DNA of 64,000 bases, from assembly GCA_900545655.1 (NCBI GenBank), contig UQZY01000005.1, positions 1-64,000 of the forward strand, written 5' to 3'. Position 1 is the first letter of the stretch; each line of letters starts with the position of its first letter. This DNA comes from an uncultured Oscillospiraceae bacterium. GTDB taxonomy: Bacteria; Bacillota; Clostridia; Oscillospirales; Acutalibacteraceae. Below are positions 9,378 through 18,595 of the stretch, piece after piece. The translations under genes were made by a program, and so were the position numbers. The notes under the pieces are model-generated. The model saw only the letters and a list, made by a program, of their open reading frames with translations, was not told where the DNA came from and made no database searches.

Positions 9378-10433
9378 ATGACTTTAGCCGAGTTACTTAA
9401 AATTGCAGAGGAAAATAAGGCTTCCGACGTACATATCACGGTAGGTGTTCCGCCCCTTATGCGTGTTCACGGCTCCATGATGCCGATACCGAATGAACCG
9501 CGTCTTATGGCAGAGGATGTCGAGGCCCTTGTAAAGGGAATAATGGGCGACTTCCAAAAGCGTGCATTTGCCGAGCGCGGAGAGATAGACTTTTCCTTCG
9601 GCCTTGCGGGAATGGGACGTTATCGTGTAAACGTATTCCGCCAGCGCGGTACAACGGCTGCCGTATTCCGTCTCGTAGGTTCAAAGATTCCGAATCCTCG
9701 TGACCTCGGTGTGCCGGAGGCAGTAATAAACCTTTATCAGCAAAAGAGCGGACTTATCCTTGTAACAGGACCTACGGGCTCCGGTAAGTCAACAACTCTT
9801 GCTTCTCTTATAGGTCTTGTAAATGACAACTTAAACGACCACATAATTACGCTTGAGGATCCTATAGAGTATCTTCACAGACACAATAAATCCATTGTAA
9901 ACCAGAGAGAAATCGGTGTTGATACGCGCTCGTATGCTGCGGCCCTCAGAGCTGCGCTTCGTGAAGACCCCGACGTTATTCTCGTAGGTGAGATGCGTGA
10001 CCTTGAAACAATCGCAACGGCTGTTACCGCCGCCGAAACCGGTCACCTTGTATTCTCGACACTTCATACCATAGGTTGTGCGGAGACGATTGACCGTATC
10101 ATAGACGTTTTCCCGACAGATCAGCAGGATCAGATTCGTGTACAGCTTTCTATGGTTCTTGAGGCAGTTATTTCTCAGAGACTTATTCCTACTCTTGACG
10201 GAAACGGACGAGTTGCGGCCTTTGAGGTTATGATTGCGGACTCAGCTATAAGAAACCTTATTCGTGAGGGTAAGAACTATCAGATTCCGAGTGCTATGCA
10301 GAGCGGAAAGAAAAAAGGTATGCAGTCTATGGACGACTGTCTTTATGACCTTTATACCACGGGAAGAATTTCAAGAAAGAATGCTCTTCTTTATTCAACT
10401 GACCCGGATGAGATGTCAAAGCGTCTTATGTGA
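9378..10433 (+). CDS. pilT: PilT-family type IV pilus retraction ATPase
   Basis: 351-residue hexameric secretion ATPase of the PilT/GspE superfamily. PilT depolymerises type IV pilins to retract pili in twitching motility, adhesion and DNA uptake. Walker A is GPTGSGKST near residue 131, the Walker B region is ILVGEMRDLET near 200, and the C-terminal AIRNLIREGK motif typical of PilT is present. The frame has an upstream TTG, but ATG at 9378 follows AGGAGGAAA at the right distance and gives the standard N-terminus MTLAELLK. No other pilus gene lies in this window, and the gene is flanked by terminators, so it is a monocistronic unit. In other clostridia PilT is often encoded away from the main pil cluster. 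Confidence 0.93.
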   Translation: MTLAELLKIAEENKASDVHITVGVPPLMRVHGSMMPIPNEPRLMAEDVEALVKGIMGDFQKRAFAERGEIDFSFGLAGMGRYRVNVFRQRGTTAAVFRLVGSKIPNPRDLGVPEAVINLYQQKSGLILVTGPTGSGKSTTLASLIGLVNDNLNDHIITLEDPIEYLHRHNKSIVNQREIGVDTRSYAAALRAALREDPDVILVGEMRDLETIATAVTAAETGHLVFSTLHTIGCAETIDRIIDVFPTDQQDQIRVQLSMVLEAVISQRLIPTLDGNGRVAAFEVMIADSAIRNLIREGKNYQIPSAMQSGKKKGMQSMDDCLYDLYTTGRISRKNALLYSTDPDEMSKRLM

Positions 10434-10476
10434 TTAAGGAAACAAAGTACACACATAGATTTGTATAGGTTAAATC

Positions 10477-10517
10477 AGCTTCGTTTTTGCTATTGCGAGA
10501 ATGAAGCTGTTTTTTTT
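10477..10517 (+). terminator. Terminator after pilT
   Basis: AGCTTC (10477-10482) / GAAGCT (10503-10508) with partial extension of the stem, followed by eight T residues. Confidence 0.7.
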
Positions 10518-10636
10518 GCACACAATTAAACGGTGAATCGCCGCTCACAGGTCAAAATTGCAAAAAATGGTTGATTGTTAATTAAATGTTCACATAAACT
10601 GGGCATAATAAACAAAAAATATTAACAAAAATTGGA

Positions 10637-10666
10637 TTGAATTGTTATCTATGTTTGAATTATAAT
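10637..10666 (+). promoter_or_regulatory. Promoter of the maltodextrin-type operon
   Basis: TTGAAT (10637-10642), 18-bp spacer, perfect TATAAT (10661-10666). Just downstream, ACGCC and GGCGT (10681-10693) form a small inverted repeat flanked by TTTTA and TAAAA that could be a regulator site. Confidence 0.65.
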
Positions 10667-10722
10667 GAAGGTAGATTTTAACGCCTTGTGGCGTAAAATA
10701 AATGAAATGGAGATGTTCTAGT

Positions 10723-12045
10723 ATGCGCAAAGTAAAAAGAATAGTTGCAATCGTTCTTGCACTTGTTCTCTGCTTCAGCCTTGCAGCTTGTAAGAAGACT
10801 GACGGCAAAGAAAATGCTAAAACGGGTAAGGTTTACTACCTCAACTTTAAGCCTGAATCAGACAAGGCCTGGCAGGAACTTGCCAAGACTTATAAGGAAA
10901 AGACAGGCGTAGAGGTTAAGGTTGTAACGGCAGCTTCAGGTGAGTACAACACAATGCTTACTTCGGAAATGGGTAAGGCAGATGCTCCGACGCTTTTCCA
11001 GTGCGGAAACCAGGGCGCTCTTAAGACATGGGGTGAATTCTGCTATGATCTTAAGGACTCGGATTTCTACAAGGAAATGACAACAAATGACTTTAACCTT
11101 ATGGGCGAAAACGGTGAGGTTCTTGCGGCAGGTTATTGTTATGAGGCATTCGGAATCATCGTTAACAAGGCTCTTCTTGAGAAGGCAGGCTACAAGCTTG
11201 AGGATATCAAGGACTTTGCTTTGCTTAAGAAGATAGCTGATGACATCCATGCACGTTCCGCTACTCTCGGATTTGATGCATTTTCATCTGCGGGTCTTGA
11301 TGATTCTTCATCATGGAGATTCTCGGGTCACCTTGCAAACATGCCTCTTTTCTATGAGTTCAGAGACGACAAGGTAACATCTCAGCCTGCTTCTATCAAG
11401 GGTAAATACCTTGACAACTACAGAGCAATCTGGGACCTTTATACAACAGATTCCGCTACAACGGGTGCAGCTCTTGCTAAGGCTACCGGAGACGAGTCCG
11501 AGGCAGAGTTCGGAAAAGGAAAGGCTGTATTCTATCAGAACGGCTCATGGGAGTATTCCAACCTTGTAACAGACCAGACAAAGGGCTTCAACATGAAGGC
11601 TGAAGACCTTGCGATGATTCCTATCTATTGCGGCGTTGACGGAGAAGATAAGGCCGGCCTTTGCTGCGGTACGGAAAATTGCTGGTCAGTAAACAAAAAT
11701 GCTTCTAAGGAAGACATAAAGGCTACTCTTGACTTTATGTACTGGGTTGTAACCTCCGAAGAGGGAACAACACTTATGGCTGAGCAGTTCGGTCCTTGCC
11801 CGTTCAAGAAGGCAAAGACACCTGAGAACGTATTCTTTGCACAGGCAAATGAATACATCAAGAACGGCAACTACACAGTAACATGGGCATTCAACTATAC
11901 TCCTGCTGTTGATGATTGGCGTGCAGGCGTTGTTGATGCACTTACACAGTATACGGCAAACAAATCAGATGCTAACTGGGAAAAGGTTAAGACAGCATTT
12001 GTAGACGGATGGGAGAAACAGTATAAGGCAGAGAATGCCGGCTGA
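10723..12045 (+). CDS. Carbohydrate ABC transporter substrate-binding lipoprotein (MalE-like)
   Basis: 440-residue extracellular binding protein of the family 1 (sugar) class. The signal has the lipobox SLAAC with Cys at 23. The mature protein shows periplasmic-binding-protein-like features, such as the TGVEVKV strand near the N-terminus and a late GSWEYSN segment lining the sugar cleft. The frame extends seven codons upstream, but ATG at 10723 gives a proper lipoprotein signal and is preceded by GGAGA. The downstream permeases, MalQ and an MsmX-type ATPase suggest the ligand is a maltodextrin or related alpha-glucan oligosaccharide; that is inference from context. Confidence 0.9.
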   Translation: MRKVKRIVAIVLALVLCFSLAACKKTDGKENAKTGKVYYLNFKPESDKAWQELAKTYKEKTGVEVKVVTAASGEYNTMLTSEMGKADAPTLFQCGNQGALKTWGEFCYDLKDSDFYKEMTTNDFNLMGENGEVLAAGYCYEAFGIIVNKALLEKAGYKLEDIKDFALLKKIADDIHARSATLGFDAFSSAGLDDSSSWRFSGHLANMPLFYEFRDDKVTSQPASIKGKYLDNYRAIWDLYTTDSATTGAALAKATGDESEAEFGKGKAVFYQNGSWEYSNLVTDQTKGFNMKAEDLAMIPIYCGVDGEDKAGLCCGTENCWSVNKNASKEDIKATLDFMYWVVTSEEGTTLMAEQFGPCPFKKAKTPENVFFAQANEYIKNGNYTVTWAFNYTPAVDDWRAGVVDALTQYTANKSDANWEKVKTAFVDGWEKQYKAENAG

Positions 12046-12078
12046 TAACCATTCCTGTATATTTCTAATCAAAGCACG

Positions 12079-12106
12079 GGGCGAGCGGAAACGCTCGCCC
12101 TTTTTT
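12079..12106 (+). terminator. Strong intercistronic hairpin after the sugar-binding protein
   Basis: GGGCGAGCG (12079-12087), GAAA tetraloop, CGCTCGCCC (12092-12100) and six T residues. This is a full intrinsic terminator shape inside the operon, expected to reduce permease expression relative to the binding protein. Confidence 0.85.
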
Positions 12107-12138
12107 AAAAAGAGTACTGTGAAAAGGAGGGGACGAAG

Positions 12139-13053
12139 TTGGCAGTAAAAAAGCATGACAATGCAGCGTTTAACTCGAAGCTTATAAGAAGGCCGATAAA
12201 ACGCTCTTTTATGTTATTTCTTCTTCCTACATTTTCAGCTTTTTGTATAGGATTTCTTTATCCCTTCGCAAAAGGATTGTTTTTGTCCTTCTGTAAATTC
12301 GTAGTTACGAGCAGATGGACGTTTATTGGTATCGAAAATTATAAGAAGGCTATTACAGACAAATCGTTTATGCACGCATTTACGTATACGGCGTTGTTTG
12401 CGGTAGTTTCTCTTGTTCTGATAAATATTCTCGCGTTTGCGGTCGCATATGTGTTGACGCAGGGAATAAAAGGCTCCAATGTATTTAGGACGGTTTTCTT
12501 TATGCCGAACCTCATAGGCGGTATCGTTCTCGGATATATCTGGAGTATGATATTTGACGGCATACTCGTAAAGTACGGTACGTCCGTTGTTCTCGAAACA
12601 AAATACGGTTTCTGGGGACTCATAATACTTATGTGTTGGCAGCAGATCGGTTATATGATGATTATATACATCGCCGGGCTTCAGTCTGTACCCGAGGACA
12701 TGATTGAGGCGGCAAAGATTGACGGAGCGGGCAAGTGGCAGACGCTTATCCATATCACAATACCGAATGTCATGCCGTCGATAACTATCTGTATGTTTTT
12801 AACACTGACAAACTCGTTTAAATTGTTTGACCAGAACCTTGCACTTACAAACGGACGTCCGTTTATCATGGAGGCTGGCGGCGAAACTGTCAAGACGACG
12901 GAGATGCTGGCGCTCAATATCGTAAACTCGTTCTACAGTAACCTCACGAACAGAGGAGTCGGACAGGCTAAGGCAGTACTTTTCTTCATTCTCGTTGCGA
13001 CTATAAGCCTTATTCAGCTCAGGTCAACACGTTCAAAGGAGGTACAGCAATGA
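12139..13053 (+). CDS. Carbohydrate ABC transporter permease (MalF/UgpA type)
   Basis: 304-residue permease with about six membrane helices. The cytoplasmic EAA loop reads EAAKIDGAGKWQTLIHITIP, the contact for the ATPase. The start is TTG at 12139, chosen for AAAAGGAGGGG just upstream. The stop overlaps the ATG of the second permease, indicating translational coupling. With the next gene it forms the heterodimeric channel of a CUT1-type sugar importer. Confidence 0.92.
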   Translation: MAVKKHDNAAFNSKLIRRPIKRSFMLFLLPTFSAFCIGFLYPFAKGLFLSFCKFVVTSRWTFIGIENYKKAITDKSFMHAFTYTALFAVVSLVLINILAFAVAYVLTQGIKGSNVFRTVFFMPNLIGGIVLGYIWSMIFDGILVKYGTSVVLETKYGFWGLIILMCWQQIGYMMIIYIAGLQSVPEDMIEAAKIDGAGKWQTLIHITIPNVMPSITICMFLTLTNSFKLFDQNLALTNGRPFIMEAGGETVKTTEMLALNIVNSFYSNLTNRGVGQAKAVLFFILVATISLIQLRSTRSKEVQQ

Positions 13054-13913
13054 TGAAGCATACAAATACACTAAACTCGGAAAAGAATGCTAAAAAAGCA
13101 TTGACTATAATTTTTGCGGTTGTTTGCATCGTTTATGTCATGCCTATCTTTCTTGTTCTTATGAACTCACTTAAGACAAATGCGGCCGTAAACACGGATA
13201 CCTTCGCATTTCCCGGTGAGGAATCCTTTGTTGGCTTCGCAAACTATATAAAAGGTATGACCTTCGGCAACTATCCGTTCTACAAAGCTATAGGCTACAG
13301 CTTCTTTATAACCATCGTGTCCGCAGGGCTTATACTACTTTGTACGTCTATGGCTGCATGGTATATCGCCAGAGTGGGAAGTGTTTTCTCAAAAATTGTT
13401 TACTATCTTTGTATCTTTTCAATGATAGTTCCCTTCCAGATGGTTATGTTTACTCTCTCAAACGTTGCCGACCGATTAAAGCTCAACACTCCGTGGACTA
13501 TACCTATCGTATATCTCGGATTCGGAGCGGGTCTTGCGGTGTTTATGTTTGTAGGATTTGTAAAATCCATGCCTCTTGAGATTGAAGAGGCGGCGGCTAT
13601 TGACGGCTGCGGACCCATTCGCACATTTTTCCTGATTGTACTCCCTATGCTGAAGCCTACGATGATTTCAGTCGGAGTTCTCGAAATAATGTGGGTATGG
13701 AATGACTATCTTCTCCCGTATCTTGTACTTGACATCAACAAGTACAGAACGATACCGATTCATATCCAGTACCTTAAGGGAAGCTACGGAACGGTTGACA
13801 TGGGTGCGACTATGGCTCTTATCGCACTTTCTATCATACCCGTGATTATCTTCTACCTCGCGTGTCAGAAGTATATCATCAAGGGTGTTGCGGCGGGTGC
13901 CGTAAAGGGCTGA
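13050..13913 (+). CDS. Carbohydrate ABC transporter permease (MalG/UgpE type)
   Basis: 287-residue second permease of the CUT1 sugar importer. It has about six membrane helices and the EAA loop EEAAAIDGCGPIRTFFLIVL. ATG at 13050 sits within the previous stop codon region and follows AAAGGAGG; a second ATG three bases on is equally possible. It pairs with the upstream permease and is followed 31 bp later by malQ. Confidence 0.92.
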   Translation: MMKHTNTLNSEKNAKKALTIIFAVVCIVYVMPIFLVLMNSLKTNAAVNTDTFAFPGEESFVGFANYIKGMTFGNYPFYKAIGYSFFITIVSAGLILLCTSMAAWYIARVGSVFSKIVYYLCIFSMIVPFQMVMFTLSNVADRLKLNTPWTIPIVYLGFGAGLAVFMFVGFVKSMPLEIEEAAAIDGCGPIRTFFLIVLPMLKPTMISVGVLEIMWVWNDYLLPYLVLDINKYRTIPIHIQYLKGSYGTVDMGATMALIALSIIPVIIFYLACQKYIIKGVAAGAVKG

Positions 13914-13944
13914 TAAAACAATCATGCTTTGAGGATTTGATTAT

Positions 13945-15468
13945 ATGAAAATAAAAAGAAGCAGCGGTGTACTTATGGCGGTGTCCTCGTTACCGTCTCC
14001 TTACGGTATCGGTACCCTGGGTAAAGCCGCGTATGATTTTATTGATTTTCTCTTTGAATCGGGGCAGAGCTATTGGCAGATGCTGCCGCTTGGACCCACA
14101 AGCTACGGTGACTCGCCCTATCAGAGTTTTTCATCCTTTGCCGGGAACCCTTATTTTATCGATTTTGGCTTTCTTGTGGAGGACGGGCTTCTTACGAGAG
14201 CGGATCTTTCAGGCATCGACTTCGGAGAAGATGAATTAAGGGTTGATTACGGAAAGATCTATCAAAACAGATTCGGAGTTCTCTACAAGGCGTATAAAAA
14301 CGGAGCCGAGCGTGATGCCGCGAGGTTTTCAGAGTTTAAAGAGGAAAATGATTCATGGCTTTCCGAATACGCCACGTTTATGGTTGCAAAAGAAAAATTC
14401 TGTATGCGGCCGTGGATAGAGTGGGAAGACAAGGATTTACGTCTTCATAAGCCGGAGGCGGTTGAAAGCTTTCGCAGAGAGCGTGTTGACCGCATAGAAT
14501 TTTACAAGTATATGCAGTTCCTCTTTTTTACGCAATGGAAGGAGCTTCGCGAATATGCCGCGAAAAAGGAAATAGGTATTATAGGAGATATCCCCATATA
14601 TGTTCCCCTCGACTCGGCTGATGTCTGGTCGGAGTCTGAGCAGTTTCAGCTTGACGAGGACAATCTCCCGACAAAGGTTGCCGGTGTGCCGCCTGACTAT
14701 TTTGCGAAGGACGGTCAGCTTTGGGGAAATCCTCTCTACGACTGGGATACTATGAAAAAGGACGGATACGGCTGGTGGATACGCAGAATAGCGGGTGCCT
14801 CAAAGCTGTACGACATAATTCGTATCGACCATTTCAGGGGCTTTGAAAGCTATTATGCAATCCCGTACGGGTCTGAAACCGCAAAGGTCGGAGAGTGGGA
14901 AAAGGGCCCCGGAAAAGATTTTGTCAACATAATCACCTCTTGGTTTTCGGACATACAGTTTATCGCGGAGGATCTCGGATTTTTAAATCCCGAGGTTACG
15001 GAGCTTCTCAGAGAGTCGGGTCTCCCGGGAATGAAGGTTCTCGAATTTGCGTTTGATTGGCGCGAGCCGTCAAATTACCTGCCGCATACATATACGAACA
15101 ACTGTGTATGCTATGTGGGAACGCACGATAACAACACGATACTCGGCTGGCGTGAAGAAGCAGATGAAAAGGACGTCCTGATGGCGAGGGAATATCTCGG
15201 CATCAGTGATGAGGAGGGACTTGCGTGGGGCTTTATTCGAGGTGGAATGACCTCTGTTGCGGACCTCTTTATCATGCAGATGCAGGACATACTTGAGCTT
15301 CCGAAGGACGCGCGTATGAACGTGCCGGGTACGGTCGGCGGAAACTGGCAATGGAGAACCGACAACGGCTACAGAAAAGAAAAATTCATCATTGATAAGC
15401 TTGCCGAGCTTACGAGAATAAGCGGAAGGAGCAACAGCGAATGGCTAGCGTTATACTCAAAGGAATAG
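13945..15468 (+). CDS. malQ: 4-alpha-glucanotransferase (amylomaltase)
   Basis: 507-residue GH77 enzyme that transfers alpha-1,4-glucan segments between maltodextrins, releasing glucose and longer chains for phosphorylase. The N-terminus SSLPSPYGIGTLG is typical. The catalytic motifs of clan GH-H are visible: IRIDHFRGF (nucleophile Asp), IAEDLG (acid/base Glu) and GTHDNNT (third Asp). It is cytoplasmic. Its place between sugar permeases and an MsmX-like ATPase supports maltodextrin use by the operon. The last 28 bp overlap the ATPase gene. Confidence 0.95.
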   Translation: MKIKRSSGVLMAVSSLPSPYGIGTLGKAAYDFIDFLFESGQSYWQMLPLGPTSYGDSPYQSFSSFAGNPYFIDFGFLVEDGLLTRADLSGIDFGEDELRVDYGKIYQNRFGVLYKAYKNGAERDAARFSEFKEENDSWLSEYATFMVAKEKFCMRPWIEWEDKDLRLHKPEAVESFRRERVDRIEFYKYMQFLFFTQWKELREYAAKKEIGIIGDIPIYVPLDSADVWSESEQFQLDEDNLPTKVAGVPPDYFAKDGQLWGNPLYDWDTMKKDGYGWWIRRIAGASKLYDIIRIDHFRGFESYYAIPYGSETAKVGEWEKGPGKDFVNIITSWFSDIQFIAEDLGFLNPEVTELLRESGLPGMKVLEFAFDWREPSNYLPHTYTNNCVCYVGTHDNNTILGWREEADEKDVLMAREYLGISDEEGLAWGFIRGGMTSVADLFIMQMQDILELPKDARMNVPGTVGGNWQWRTDNGYRKEKFIIDKLAELTRISGRSNSEWLALYSKE

Positions 15469-16616
15469 AAAAGGTTTATCCCTACACCAAGCCTAAGGTA
15501 AAGAAGGGGCAACCTGAAAAAAAGACAAACCTTAAAATTGTTGACGGCGGTGTTCTCGCGGTTGAGGATTTCAATCTCGACATAAAGGACAGGGAGTTCA
15601 TAGTTCTTGTCGGCCCGTCGGGTTGCGGAAAATCCACAACCCTTCGTATGATTGCGGGTCTTGAGGAAATCACGCGCGGAGAGCTTTATATCGACGGAAC
15701 GCTCATGAACGATATCGCTCCGAAGGACAGAGATATCGCGATGGTATTCCAGAACTATGCGCTCTATCCTCATATGACCGTATATGAAAACATGGCGTTC
15801 AGTCTTAAGATAAAGAAAACGCCGAAGGATGAGATTGACAGAAAGGTTCGTGAGGCTGCGGAGATATTGGATATCACTCAGTATCTTGACAGAAAGCCAA
15901 AGGCTCTTTCGGGAGGTCAGCGTCAGCGCGTTGCGATAGGTCGTGCCATAGTAAGAAATCCGAAGGTTTTCCTTATGGACGAGCCGCTTTCAAACCTTGA
16001 CGCAAAGCTCAGAAATCAGATGAGAGCAGAGATAATAAAGCTCCGTCAGAGGATAGATACGACCTTCATCTACGTAACTCATGACCAGACGGAGGCCATG
16101 ACTCTCGGTGACAGAATAGTTATAATGAAGGACGGTGCCGTTCTTCAGGTCGGAACTCCGCAGGAGGTGTTTGATCACCCGGCAAACCTCTTTGTTGCAG
16201 GCTTCATAGGTATGCCTCAGATGAATTTCTTTGATGCCGAGCTCCTGAAAAAGGGAGACGAGTACCTCGTAAAAATCGGAGATGCCACAGTTAAGCTTTC
16301 CGATGACAAGCAGGAGAGACTTCGCAACAAGGATGTTTCCGCCCAAAAGATTACACTCGGCGTCAGACCCGAGCACGTAGAACTGTGTAAGCCCGAAGAT
16401 GAGGGTGCCGTATGTGCCAAGGTGGATGTTTCCGAAATGATGGGAAGCGAGGTACACCTTCACGTCAGTGTTTTCGGACGTGATGCTATCATCATCGTCC
16501 CGACTATCGACCTTGAAAACGGAGTAAGCTTTGCCATGGGTCAGGACATCTATTTCAGGTTTGAAGGAAAGGTTGCACATGTTTTCTCACCTGAGACGGG
16601 ACTTAATCTCGAATAA
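15441..16616 (+). CDS. MsmX/UgpC-like sugar ABC transporter ATPase
   Basis: 391-residue ATPase of the CUT1 importer class: an ATPase domain with Walker A GPSGCGKST near residue 57, signature LSGGQRQR near 155 and Walker B LMDEPLSNLD. A C-terminal regulatory TOBE-like domain of about 140 residues follows. Such ATPases can serve several sugar importers. ATG at 15441 follows GGAAGGAG and overlaps malQ by 28 bp. An unusual Lys/Pro-rich insert (around residues 12-35, KPKVKKGQPEKK) sits in the first beta strands, where homologues have a short loop. The operon ends at the terminator at 16631-16666. Confidence 0.92.
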   Translation: MASVILKGIEKVYPYTKPKVKKGQPEKKTNLKIVDGGVLAVEDFNLDIKDREFIVLVGPSGCGKSTTLRMIAGLEEITRGELYIDGTLMNDIAPKDRDIAMVFQNYALYPHMTVYENMAFSLKIKKTPKDEIDRKVREAAEILDITQYLDRKPKALSGGQRQRVAIGRAIVRNPKVFLMDEPLSNLDAKLRNQMRAEIIKLRQRIDTTFIYVTHDQTEAMTLGDRIVIMKDGAVLQVGTPQEVFDHPANLFVAGFIGMPQMNFFDAELLKKGDEYLVKIGDATVKLSDDKQERLRNKDVSAQKITLGVRPEHVELCKPEDEGAVCAKVDVSEMMGSEVHLHVSVFGRDAIIIVPTIDLENGVSFAMGQDIYFRFEGKVAHVFSPETGLNLE

Positions 16617-16630
16617 TTGACAATTAATCA

Positions 16631-16666
16631 GCCGCTTCGGTTTTTAAAATCCGAAGCGGCTTTTTT
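16631..16666 (+). terminator. Terminator after the sugar operon
   Basis: Perfect 10-bp stem GCCGCTTCGG (16631-16640) / CCGAAGCGGC (16651-16660) followed by six T residues. Confidence 0.92.
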
Positions 16667-16700
16667 CATTTGCATAAGCTTAACTTTGCAGAACTGTTTG

Positions 16701-17960
16701 TTATTTATACGTTTCCGAAACGTACTTTGAAAGCTTGTTTGCAATCTTAACGCTGCAAAGTGCATCTATCTTAAGTCCGTTTTCGGTATATTCCTCTCCG
16801 AAAACGGTGGAGTCTTCACGTACGAGGCTTGACGGGGACATATCATCGTACGGGAAGAGAAAGACGCAGCGACGACGGTCGGGAGGAAGTGCTCTGTCTA
16901 TAGCGGCGAGGAGCGCGTCTATACCGTTTCCGTGAAGTGCAGAGATGAATACGGAGTCGCCGAGAGTCATGACGCTGTCGGCGTCATACAGAAGGTCACT
17001 TTTGTTCATAACGGAAACGACGGGTATGTCCGCGGCACCCAGCTCCGACAGGAGCTCATTTGTGATGCGGAGATGCTCCGCACAATCGGGGGACGAGGCA
17101 TCACATACGTTTAGAATGACGTCTGCACACGCGGCTTCCTCAAGGGTTGACTTGAATGCCTCGACGAGGTTGTGCGGCAGGCGGCGAATAAGACCGACTG
17201 TGTCTATAAGCATGACCTCTCTGCCGGATGGCATAGAGAGTGCACGGGAAGTCGGGTCGAGGGTAGCAAAGAGCTTGTTTTCGGCGAGAACGCCTGCGTC
17301 TGTCAGACGGTTCATCAGAGTGGACTTCCCGGCATTTGTGTAACCGACGATAACAACTGTCTCAACACCGTCTTTTTCGCGGCGGCGGCGCATCTGATTT
17401 CTTCTTTTTTCAACAGCCTTCAGTTCTTCGGATATGGCTTCGATACGCCTTCTTATATGACGTCTGTCACTTTCGAGCTTTGATTCACCCGGTCCTCTTG
17501 TACCGATGCCGCCGCCCAGTCTCGAGAGAGAGGAGCCCTTTCCGACAAGGCGCGGAAGCATATACTTAAGCTGTGCGAGTTCGACCTGCAGCTTGCCCTC
17601 TCTCGAGCGTGCGCGCTGTGCAAAGATGTCGAGTATGAGAGTAGTTCTGTCCATGACTCTGAAGCCGGTATAATTCTCGATATTTCGCTGCTGCGACGGT
17701 GTGAGCTCATCGTCAAAGATAAGGAGGTCGATATCCTCGTACTTGTAAAATTCTTTTATTTCGTCGAGCTTTCCCACGCCGAGGAAAAGTGCCGCGTCTG
17801 GAGCGGGACGTACCTGTATAACCTTTGCGACGACTTCTGCACCCGCAGTACGGCACAGTTCTTCAAGTTCATCTATGGAGACTTCCGCGTCAAATCTTCC
17901 CGTGTCTACCGAGCAGAGAACGGCGCGTTCACTTTTTTCTTTGTTTTCGGTTTCGTACAT
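16701..17960 (-). CDS. hflX: GTPase HflX
   Basis: 419-residue ribosome-associated GTPase; in studied bacteria HflX splits stalled or stressed ribosomes. The N-terminal HflX domain includes the conserved LAQLKYMLPRLVGKG segment and the GGIGTRGPGE loop. A coiled helix pair (about residues 160-195) precedes the G domain with G1 GYTNAGKST, G3 DTVGLI and G4 NKSD. Length is normal. ATG is at 17960; the leader carries a purine-rich repeat array instead of a sharp SD site. The gene is encoded convergently to the sugar operon. Confidence 0.94.
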   Translation of the reverse strand: MYETENKEKSERAVLCSVDTGRFDAEVSIDELEELCRTAGAEVVAKVIQVRPAPDAALFLGVGKLDEIKEFYKYEDIDLLIFDDELTPSQQRNIENYTGFRVMDRTTLILDIFAQRARSREGKLQVELAQLKYMLPRLVGKGSSLSRLGGGIGTRGPGESKLESDRRHIRRRIEAISEELKAVEKRRNQMRRRREKDGVETVVIVGYTNAGKSTLMNRLTDAGVLAENKLFATLDPTSRALSMPSGREVMLIDTVGLIRRLPHNLVEAFKSTLEEAACADVILNVCDASSPDCAEHLRITNELLSELGAADIPVVSVMNKSDLLYDADSVMTLGDSVFISALHGNGIDALLAAIDRALPPDRRRCVFLFPYDDMSPSSLVREDSTVFGEEYTENGLKIDALCSVKIANKLSKYVSETYK

Positions 17961-18036
17961 ATAACTTATCCTTTAGCCTATTCTTTAACTTGTTTTTTTA
18001 ACTGTTCTTTTTAACCTGTTCTTTGAGCCGTTTTTA
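17961..18036 (-). repeat. Short degenerate tandem repeats in the hflX leader
   Basis: Read on the minus strand, the leader consists of four to five imperfect copies of a 12-17-base unit of the type GGTTAAAAAGAACA. The array reaches the hflX ATG and contains GGATAAGTT as the only SD-like segment. Upstream, GATAAT (minus strand, 18043-18048) with TTGTGG 18 bp further (18067-18072) is a weak promoter candidate overlapping the end of the chromate transporter gene. Confidence 0.5.
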
Positions 18037-18046
18037 AATCAGATTA

Positions 18047-18595
18047 TCATAGCTTGAAAATAATTCCCACAATTCCCGCTATGAGTATGAAGACTATGGG
18101 GTGAAGTTTTTTTACCTTGGGAATAAAATTGCATATAAATATCATGAGAAAAAGGGCAAAACATCCGACTCTGAAGGTTCCGTCCGGAATTATTGCGGTT
18201 GAGAAAACGCTGACACCGGCGGAAATGATAAGCCCTATGGCAGCTGCACGGAGAGCTGTGAACACCTTCATAACCTTTTCATTTGTTTTATATCTTTCCC
18301 ATATCTTTGCGACAATTAAGACAACAATGAATGATGGCAATGTAAGGCTTAGAGTTGCACATATGCCGCCGAGAATTCCGAACACCCTGTATCCGACATA
18401 CGTTGCCATGTTTACGCCTACGGGACCCGGCGTTGACTCCGAAACGGCAAGCATATCCGCCATGTCGGAAACGGAAAACCAATTCGGGTGTGCCGCCGAC
18501 ATCTCTCGTAAGAAGGGAAGTGTGGCAAGCCCGCCGCCGACTGCAAAAAGTCCCGCTTTGAAAAACTCAAAACACATCTGCAGGAATTCAGTCAT
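18047..18595 (-). CDS. chrA: Chromate transporter family half-protein (CHR domain), second subunit
   Basis: 182-residue membrane protein with one CHR domain. The N-terminal signature FFKAGLFAVGGGLATLPFL and the downstream SESTPGPVGVNMATYVG match the family, with about five to six hydrophobic segments. Many Firmicutes encode ChrA as two short proteins, thought to act as a heterodimer. Substrate is chromate in characterised long forms, but for short pairs it is rarely known. It overlaps the first CHR gene by 8 bp. Confidence 0.88.
   Translation of the reverse strand: MTEFLQMCFEFFKAGLFAVGGGLATLPFLREMSAAHPNWFSVSDMADMLAVSESTPGPVGVNMATYVGYRVFGILGGICATLSLTLPSFIVVLIVAKIWERYKTNEKVMKVFTALRAAAIGLIISAGVSVFSTAIIPDGTFRVGCFALFLMIFICNFIPKVKKLHPIVFILIAGIVGIIFKL

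Noticed and set aside
10936..11250. Antisense ORF inside the sugar-binding protein gene
   Set aside because: Shadow of the real gene, no start signal and low-complexity translation.
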